In this document: piece by piece, positions 1-4,091 of the stretch
How the letters are laid out: each line of letters opens with the position of its first letter
Position numbering within the stretch: the stretch's first letter is position 1
DNA from: JAFLUQ01 sp964537995
GTDB taxonomy: Bacteria; Bacillota; Clostridia; UMGS1883
Assembly (NCBI GenBank): GCA_964537995.1
Contig: CAZICW010000045.1
Coordinates: 1-13,012, forward strand
DNA length: 13,012 nucleotides
Reading direction: 5' to 3'
The notes under the pieces: generated by a model
What the model was told of the DNA's origin: nothing
The model's database searches: none
What the model saw: the letters and a program-made list of their open reading frames with translations, nothing else
Position numbers and translations under genes: made by a program

Positions 1-497
1 CCCGTCATATACCAATACCAGCCCGCGCTCCACTCGTTGTCCGTCACAAACGATATATCCGCCGTCTCGCCGCGAAAGGCTATAAACCCGTCCACTTGCG
101 TCCGCATCGCGCTCACTTCTTCGATTAGGGTCGTCAGTATCGGGAGCCTGTCGTCGTCCGTTACGTTGCTTTCGTCCATCTCGTCCGAAACAACGCCCTC
201 TATCTCCGTCGCCGTTATGACGCTTCCGTCCGCGATGACGCGGATTCTCATGCGCCACTCTCCCGCGACGGCGAGCGCGGAAGCGGGCAGTACGCAATAC
301 GCCGTAGCCCCGTCGGTGCTGCCGCTCATTTGAACGGTCGCGCCGTCCGCCCTCTGCACAATCCCCTCTACGTCCGCTTCCGACACGTCCATTGCGCAGC
401 GGAGTACGATTCTGTAGCCGCAGTCCCCCGCGTACAGACTTTCGGTCAGATACTGCTTGTTGTAATCCTTGCTGTAAATCAATATGTCTCTTGTCAT
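1..497 (-). CDS. Phage baseplate upper protein (BppU-like N-terminus), partial at window edge
   Basis: The reading frame is open from the ATG at 497-495 to the window edge (165 codons, no stop), so the C-terminus is missing. The product begins MTRDILIYSKDYNKQYL and continues with alternating beta-strand-like segments (YRIVLRCAMDVSEADV, EWRMRIRVIADGSV, ATEIEGVVSDE). A short helical stretch follows near residues 118-140, and then a W-rich stretch ending WSAGWYWYMTG. An N-terminal beta domain of this kind, placed last in a tail operon, resembles BppU-type baseplate upper proteins, which attach receptor-binding proteins to the baseplate. That family call comes from memory of the fold and gene order. 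AGGAGG lies 7 nt before the ATG, and the start overlaps the upstream stop by 4 bp (ATGA), so the two genes are probably translationally coupled. A generic tail fibre N-terminus is the main alternative. Confidence 0.72.
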   Translation of the reverse strand, partial: MTRDILIYSKDYNKQYLTESLYAGDCGYRIVLRCAMDVSEADVEGIVQRADGATVQMSGSTDGATAYCVLPASALAVAGEWRMRIRVIADGSVITATEIEGVVSDEMDESNVTDDDRLPILTTLIEEVSAMRTQVDGFIAFRGETADISFVTDNEWSAGWYWYMT

Positions 498-1360
498 TCG
501 CTTGCCTCCTCACTGTAAACCGATGAATACAATGTATATTCGTGCGCGGCAGGGGCTTGATAAAGCCATTTGCACAGCAGCCTCCCGTACTCGTCGCGGC
601 GGAAGCCCGTTATGTACGCAAAATATATGTTGCTTGCCCCGATGTACAATTGTATAGTGGTAGACTTTGACGATAGCTTCGAGGTCACAACGTTAAATTC
701 CCCGTCTTCCGTTTCGGTAACCACTGCCAAATCATCACTGCTTACAAACACCAAAAAATTTATCCTGTCTCCGCCTACGTCGAGCTCAATTTCCTCTGTG
801 CGGCTTATATTGGTGTTGCTGTTGTACGGCGTATACATCGTCTGCACCTTTGTCCCGTTCCAATCGCTCGGAGCCTGAAGCTTTCCGCGCGCGTATTTGC
901 GCATATCGGTAACCGCGCCGTCCTCAACAACGCACAGCGGCACAACATAAAGCGAATCTTCCGCGTCGCTCGGGAATCCGTCACCCGACACGCACGGAGC
1001 CGCCGTGTTCTGTATCACGTCGTGCTTCAAATATACATACTGCGTCTCTCCCGTCTCAATTTCGAGCGTCTCGCTCCCCGTCACCTTAAAATTTACGCCG
1101 CTTGCGAATACCGCGCTCCCCTCGGCAATTGTAACCGTATTGCCCGACAGCGTACACATAAGCGAACCTTCGCTTTCGGGAACAACGCCCGCCGTTTCTA
1201 CCGCGTCCTTTGTCACGTCGTTCATCTTGCTTAACATATAGCTCTCCGCCGCGTTAAAGTCCGTCGTCACAACTCCCGCGCCGATAAGGTTTGACACTAT
1301 GGAGTTGAAATCGTCAACCCCTACAACCTGATTGTCTAAAAAACTCGCCTTGTAACTCAT
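494..1360 (-). CDS. Beta-rich baseplate or receptor-binding protein candidate
   Basis: This is a 288-residue protein starting MSYKASFLDNQVVGVDDFN. I chose the ATG at 1360 because GGAGG sits 7 nt upstream and the start overlaps the upstream stop as ATGA. The frame stays open for 63 more codons upstream, but that stretch lies inside the hub gene and is arginine-rich and unlike a real N-terminus. Residues 1-60 look helical. The middle has short strands (LMCTLSGNTVTIAEGSAVF, TQYVYLKHDVIQ) and a DSLYVVPLCVVEDGAVTDMR segment like those in many siphophage baseplate and fibre proteins. I cannot assign a named family. Position after the hub and before a BppU-like protein suggests an adhesion-device component. 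The C-terminal part is lower in GC: 44% for 601-780 against 52% for 1081-1260, by hand count. Confidence 0.7.
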   Translation of the reverse strand: MSYKASFLDNQVVGVDDFNSIVSNLIGAGVVTTDFNAAESYMLSKMNDVTKDAVETAGVVPESEGSLMCTLSGNTVTIAEGSAVFASGVNFKVTGSETLEIETGETQYVYLKHDVIQNTAAPCVSGDGFPSDAEDSLYVVPLCVVEDGAVTDMRKYARGKLQAPSDWNGTKVQTMYTPYNSNTNISRTEEIELDVGGDRINFLVFVSSDDLAVVTETEDGEFNVVTSKLSSKSTTIQLYIGASNIYFAYITGFRRDEYGRLLCKWLYQAPAAHEYTLYSSVYSEEASE

Positions 1361-2307
1361 ACAACCGCCTCCATAACCGGCTCTTCGCCGCTTTCGTTTT
1401 CTTCTTCCCAGATATGCACGCCCGTCACGCGGCACCGCGTTGTCCTTCGGAAGTCTCCGCGCTCCATCTGAACCGACACAATATCGCCCAGATTGTAGTC
1501 CTTGCCGAATTTCAGCCTCCGTATTTTCCCTTCCGCGTTGCGGATCCAACTCTTTGCCGCAAGCTCCGTTTGCGCGTTGGCAGCCGATTCCGCGTCAAGG
1601 ATTGCCTCGCTTCGGTAAACTCCCTCCGCCTCGTCCTTGACAACTTCTTCCCATGTGGATTCAAGCGTGCTTCCGTCTTTGTCCGTATGCTCCTGACAGT
1701 AATATCCGCAGCTGTAATACTCGATTAAGCTGTCGTCATATGTCAGCTCGCTTGCCGTCCTTGCCGCCTCCGAGATTAAAATGTTCTTCTCCTCGCCCTC
1801 GTAAATGCGGAAAATCCACTCCGTGCCGCCGTCTCCGCCCCTCGAAAAGAGAACCTCATGTCCTAAGTTGCTCTCATCGAAAAGCGTCTTTATAAGGTCG
1901 CTGACGGGCTCGGGAGCCGTCGCTTCAAACGTCTGCTCCGCGCCGCCCGCACAGTCGTTTTGAAACGTCATGTAATCGGGGCATAGACTTTCGGCGGTCT
2001 TTGTCACGTCCTCTGTCTTCTCCTCAAACGGCAGCGCAACGCGCCGCGACAGAAGCCAGTTGCAAGTCCGCCCGTAAATCCCCAAATCGCTGCCCGATAT
2101 CTGCTTTTCAACTATTATCGCCGCGTACTTTCCCTGCACCGCCGTCAAATAGTCATGCTCAAGTATGCTTTTCGCCTGCGGCTCTTTCATCGAAATATGC
2201 AGTTCAAACGTCCCGATATCGTTGTAGTATATCATCCAGTTCACGCTCTGCTTGTGCGCCACAATGGCAATCAGCCCGTGCTCGTAATCGTAAAAACGTA
2301 TGTCCAT
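1357..2307 (-). CDS. Gp37-like siphovirus tail hub / tail-associated protein (Tal-like)
   Basis: This 316-residue protein resembles the siphovirus ReqiPepy6 Gp37-like family, which takes the tail hub (Tal) position directly after the distal tail protein and closes the tail tip. Supporting features are the N-terminal MDIRFYDYEHGLIAIVAHK, the segment SVNWMIYYNDIGTFELHISM, the YGRTCNWLLSRRVALP motif around residues 78-93, and a C-terminal beta part with YNLGDIVSVQME and TRCRVTGVHIWEEENESG. No peptidase or lysozyme domain is visible, so this is a structural hub and not a demonstrated lysin. The ATG shares one base with the preceding stop (TGATG), a coupled arrangement. Its own stop overlaps the next start by 4 bp. 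Length suits a short hub without extended fibre domains. Confidence 0.85.
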   Translation of the reverse strand: MDIRFYDYEHGLIAIVAHKQSVNWMIYYNDIGTFELHISMKEPQAKSILEHDYLTAVQGKYAAIIVEKQISGSDLGIYGRTCNWLLSRRVALPFEEKTEDVTKTAESLCPDYMTFQNDCAGGAEQTFEATAPEPVSDLIKTLFDESNLGHEVLFSRGGDGGTEWIFRIYEGEEKNILISEAARTASELTYDDSLIEYYSCGYYCQEHTDKDGSTLESTWEEVVKDEAEGVYRSEAILDAESAANAQTELAAKSWIRNAEGKIRRLKFGKDYNLGDIVSVQMERGDFRRTTRCRVTGVHIWEEENESGEEPVMEAVV

Positions 2308-3149
2308 CAGTCGGTCGCCTCCGCGTATCTTCGCCTGTATGTATATTCCGCCGTGAGGGTAAATTCTCCCGTCCCGTCATGAACAAATGTCAGCACGTTT
2401 TCCCCGACCCTCATGTAAAAATCGGAAAGATAGCTTTCGTCGGACAGTATTCCCAAACAGTCGTTCCCGTTTTCGTCCGTGATTGTCCTTTCCTCAAAGT
2501 CTACCAGATATGTGTTCCCCGCGTAAATGTGCAGCTTCAGCTCCGCTCCCGTTGAAACGTTCGCCAAATATACGTCCGCTTCGCCGCTTCCGCCCGCCGC
2601 AAGCTTCATCACGCCCTCGCATATCTCGTCGCCGTCGTTGACTACCGTTCCGCCCGACGTTCTCCGCGTAAGGACCACTCCGTCCCCAATCACAAAATTG
2701 TCGTAGAGTAAATCTTCACGCTTGTAAAGCGCCGTCACCGTGTCCTTTGCGTCCGTAAAATACGGACTGTCGCAGACAAACTGTATCGCGTATGTCCGAA
2801 AGTTCCCGTATCTTGAACCCTCCTGCATATCGTTCAAACGGCACTTTGCGCTCCGTTCCCGAAACGTCCTCACCGTCAGCTCACCCTCGCGCGACAAAAT
2901 CCTCATGGCTCGCGACACAGCCGCCGCTCTGCCGTTTCGGTTTTTCGCGTTCACTTCGGCGGATATCGTCACCGTTCTCGCTTCGAGCTTCGTCGAAAGC
3001 GTTACCTGCCCCGCTTCGCCCGAGTAACTCGCCGTTTCAAAGCTCCTCGGCGCAAGCCCCAAGCCCGTAACGTCGATGAGCCGCCATTCGCCCGACCCCG
3101 AACCGAGGAACCGTATAACTCCGAGCTCGTTTTCAAATTTTATTTCCAT
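2307..3149 (-). CDS. Distal tail protein (Dit, Sipho_tail family)
   Basis: This 280-residue protein matches the Sipho_tail/Dit pattern. The N-terminal half has the ring-forming segments DVTGLGLAPRSFETASYSGE and VTLSTKLEARTVTISAEV, then SRAMRILSREGELTVRTF and a YAIQFVCDSPYFTD stretch (residues about 122-135), a hallmark of the family. The C-terminal half is a galectin/CBM-like beta domain (VYLANVSTGAELKLHIYAG, YLVDFEERTITDENG, ending FTLTAEYTYRRRY). Dit forms the hexameric hub joining tail tube to baseplate. The ATG at 3149 is preceded by GGTGA 6 nt upstream. The tape measure gene would normally sit directly upstream; here about 0.94 kb with an inverted hicAB unit intervenes, and a hairpin lies just before this ribosome site. 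Confidence 0.92.
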   Translation of the reverse strand: MEIKFENELGVIRFLGSGSGEWRLIDVTGLGLAPRSFETASYSGEAGQVTLSTKLEARTVTISAEVNAKNRNGRAAAVSRAMRILSREGELTVRTFRERSAKCRLNDMQEGSRYGNFRTYAIQFVCDSPYFTDAKDTVTALYKREDLLYDNFVIGDGVVLTRRTSGGTVVNDGDEICEGVMKLAAGGSGEADVYLANVSTGAELKLHIYAGNTYLVDFEERTITDENGNDCLGILSDESYLSDFYMRVGENVLTFVHDGTGEFTLTAEYTYRRRYAEATD

Positions 3150-3163
3150 TTACTTCACCACAC

Positions 3164-3189
3164 AAAAGAGCGCCCCTCTCGGAACGCTC
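3164..3189 (-). terminator. Hairpin before the distal tail gene, possible weak minus-strand terminator or attenuator
   Basis: On the minus strand, GAGCGTTCC (3189-3181) pairs with GGGGCGCTC (3176-3168). This makes a 9-bp stem with two internal G-U pairs, closed by a GAGA (GNRA-type) tetraloop and followed by only four T. On the plus strand the two wobble pairs become C-A mismatches, so the structure favours minus-strand RNA. It lies between the inverted hicAB unit and the Dit ribosome site. The short U-tract makes full termination doubtful; it may be an attenuator or a leftover boundary hairpin. Confidence 0.5.
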
Positions 3190-3212
3190 CTAAAAATTTT
3201 TAAAAAAATCTC

Positions 3213-3241
3213 TTGACAAATACGCATATAATGCGTATAAT
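3213..3241 (+). promoter_or_regulatory. Strong sigma70/sigmaA-type promoter for hicAB
   Basis: TTGACA (3213-3218) and TATAAT (3236-3241) are both exact consensus and are separated by exactly 17 bp, an optimal vegetative promoter. Transcription should start near 3248, only a few bases before the hicA Shine-Dalgarno AAGGAGG (3251-3257), giving a leader of under 20 nt. A second TATAAT at 3227-3232 is too close to the -35 to serve with it. The region is distinctly AT-rich compared with the flanking phage genes. Confidence 0.85.
3220..3238. promoter_or_regulatory. Perfect palindrome between -35 and -10 of hicAB, probable HicB operator
   Basis: ATACGCAT (3220-3227), spacer ATA, ATGCGTAT (3231-3238) form a perfect 8+8 bp inverted repeat. 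It fills the promoter spacer and runs into the first bases of the -10. HicB proteins with ribbon-helix-helix domains are known to bind inverted repeats over their own promoter and repress it, so this is the likely autoregulatory operator. The palindrome is seen directly; binding by this HicB is inferred. Confidence 0.68.
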
Positions 3242-3265
3242 ATTATTTGAAAGGAGGAGAAAACA

Positions 3266-3439
3266 TTGAAACGTCGTGACTTGATAAACATATTGGAGCG
3301 TAATGGGTGGTACTACAAACGAGACGGAGGCAATCACGACATATATACAAACGGAACTGATATAGAGCCAATTTCCCGACAACGGGAAATAAAAGAAACT
3401 GTAGCACGAGCAATTATTAGGAGACGGGGGTTGAAATAA
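3266..3439 (+). CDS. hicA: HicA-type mRNA interferase toxin (TTG start, 57 residues)
   Basis: The gene uses a TTG start, with AAGGAGG 8 nt upstream. A stop at 3248-3250 closes the frame just upstream and the frame contains no ATG, so TTG is effectively forced. The product begins MKRRDLINILERNGWYYKR and has the family core GGNHDIYTNG, with the presumed catalytic His at residue 24, then IEPISRQREIKE and a basic C-terminus ending AIIRRRGLK. This is the compact double-stranded RNA-binding fold of HicA, a ribosome-independent mRNA endonuclease that blocks translation and is neutralised by HicB. Length is normal for the family and no key residue appears missing, so it should be active. GC is 41% by hand count (72 of 174), below the surrounding phage genes. 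It runs opposite to the late operon and is followed 48 bp later by hicB. Confidence 0.93.
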   Translation: MKRRDLINILERNGWYYKRDGGNHDIYTNGTDIEPISRQREIKETVARAIIRRRGLK

Positions 3440-3447
3440 CTCCCCGT
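3424..3447 (+). promoter_or_regulatory. Hairpin spanning the hicA stop codon, overlapping a possible hicB promoter
   Basis: ACGGGG (3424-3429) pairs with CCCCGT (3442-3447), extended by a G-T pair. This leaves a loop of about 10 nt that contains the hicA stop TAA. No T-run follows directly, so it is not a standard terminator. A possible hicB promoter overlaps: TTGAAA at 3431-3436 lies within the loop and TATAAT at 3456-3461 lies 19 bp on, a weak arrangement. E. coli hicAB is known to have a separate internal promoter giving extra antitoxin, which makes this worth noting, but the evidence here is modest. Confidence 0.4.
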
Positions 3448-3487
3448 AATCTCCATATAATATAATTTTACAAGGAGGTTTATATTT

Positions 3488-3883
3488 ATGAAAAGCGTAT
3501 ATCCTATTGTTTTAAAACCCGAAACAGACGGCTTTAGCGTCTACATTCCCGACTTTAACGCCAACACTCAGGGTGACACAATTACAGACGCCATAGAACA
3601 AGCGCGCGACGCCATAGGAATAATGGGAATTGATATGGAGGATGATAAAAAGCCCCTTCCGACTCCCTCAAACGCCAAAAGCATAACAGCGGCAGCCGAC
3701 GAGATTGTGTCTTTGGTCGATATTGATTTTAAGGAATACCGCCGTAGAAATGAGCTCAGAACCGTTAAAAAGAACTGTACTGTTCCAAGCTGGCTGAACT
3801 ACGAAGCAGAAAAGGCAAACATCAACTTTTCCGCGGTTCTGCAAGCCGCATTAAAAAGAGAATTACAGCTTTTGGAAAGATAA
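3488..3883 (+). CDS. hicB: HicB antitoxin with C-terminal ribbon-helix-helix domain
   Basis: This 131-residue protein has the two-part HicB layout. Residues 1-65 form the RNase-H-like toxin-binding domain, with the characteristic YPIVLKPETDGFSVYIPDF opening and the TITDAIEQARDAIGI helix. Residues about 92-127 form a ribbon-helix-helix DNA-binding domain: strand TVKKNCTVP, helix SWLNYEAEKANI, helix SAVLQAALKREL. It should bind HicA and block its RNase activity, and it should repress the operon through the palindrome at 3220-3238. AAGGAGG (3472-3478) lies 9 nt before the ATG. The 48-bp gap after hicA holds a hairpin and a possible second promoter. The gene is lower in GC than the tail genes on either side. 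Homology to HicB is clear; the operator link is inference. Confidence 0.95.
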   Translation: MKSVYPIVLKPETDGFSVYIPDFNANTQGDTITDAIEQARDAIGIMGIDMEDDKKPLPTPSNAKSITAAADEIVSLVDIDFKEYRRRNELRTVKKNCTVPSWLNYEAEKANINFSAVLQAALKRELQLLER

Positions 3884-3890
3884 CGTCTGA

Positions 3891-4007
3891 CGAACCGACA
3901 GCGACCTCGCGCAGCGTTGGGAGGAACGCCTCAAACAAGACAACCTCGGCAAGTCCGAATTTATCCGCCGCGCAATAACCGCGTACCTCGAAACGCCGTC
4001 CGAATAG
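3891..4007 (+). pseudogene. Start-less remnant resembling a ribbon-helix-helix C-terminus
   Basis: The frame opens after a TGA at 3888-3890 and ends at TAG 4005-4007. It has no ATG, GTG or TTG in frame upstream of the recognisable part. It encodes DSDLAQRWEERLKQDNL and then GKSEFIRRAITAYLETPSE. The pattern of a helix, a turn with a Ser-Glu cap, and a second helix with RRAI..YL matches the end of CopG/Arc-like ribbon-helix-helix proteins. It begins 7 bp after hicB and has the higher GC of the phage genes, unlike hicAB, so it may be the 3' end of an older gene truncated when hicAB arrived. Chance resemblance in a short frame cannot be excluded. Confidence 0.42.
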
Positions 4008-4014
4008 GGCGGCT
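3994..4014 (+). repeat. 21-bp direct repeat, copy 1
   Basis: CGCCGTCCGAATAGGGCGGCT is identical to 4064-4084, offset by 70 bp. This copy overlaps the TAG stop of the start-less remnant. It folds as GCCGTCC-GAATA-GGGCGGC with one U-G pair but is followed by CAGACTG, not a T-run, so it is not a terminator itself. Confidence 0.9.
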
Positions 4015-4042
4015 CAGACTGTCGAAAAACTTTAACTGCGTT

Positions 4043-4057
4043 GTCGGCTTTGCCGAC
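4043..4057. other. Perfect 6-bp inverted repeat between the two 21-bp repeats
   Basis: GTCGGC (4043-4048), TTT, GCCGAC (4052-4057) is a perfect hairpin with a 3-nt loop, directly upstream of the terminator stem at 4065. It could assist termination or be part of a short inserted element. No T-run follows it directly. Confidence 0.6.
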
Positions 4058-4063
4058 CCGCTC

Positions 4064-4084
4064 CGCCGTCCGAATAGGGCGGCT
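4064..4084 (+). repeat. 21-bp direct repeat, copy 2 (forms the hicAB terminator)
   Basis: This is identical to 3994-4014. The base after the repeat begins the T-run, so this copy is the stem of the terminator at 4065-4091. The 49 bp between the copies includes CAGACTGTCGAAAAAC and the 6-bp inverted repeat. Confidence 0.9.
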
Positions 4085-4091
4085 TTTTTTT
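4065..4091 (+). terminator. Rho-independent terminator for hicAB
   Basis: The stem GCCGTCC (4065-4071), loop GAATA, GGGCGGC (4077-4083) has 7 bp including one U-G pair and is followed by eight T (4084-4091). The last two T are also part of the tape measure stop codon read on the other strand (TAA at 4092-4090). It insulates the tape measure gene from hicAB transcription. On the minus strand there is no T-run, so it should not stop the late transcript. Confidence 0.85.

Noticed and set aside
601..1260. Diversity-generating retroelement target in the baseplate candidate
   Set aside because: I looked for a near-identical template/variable pair and for a reverse transcriptase and saw neither in the window.
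494..1549. N-terminal extension of the baseplate candidate by 63 codons
   Set aside because: The extension lies inside the Gp37-like gene in another frame and is Arg/Gly-rich. The ATG at 1360 has GGAGG 7 nt upstream and a normal 4-bp ATGA overlap.
3200..3382. Minus-strand 60-codon hydrophobic frame opposite hicA
   Set aside because: It is the complement of the well-supported hicA and its promoter, has no ribosome site, and its hydrophobicity comes from reading AT-rich DNA backwards.
3994..4084. CRISPR-like repeat-spacer pattern
   Set aside because: There are only two copies of a GC hairpin sequence, no third unit, and one copy is part of a terminator.
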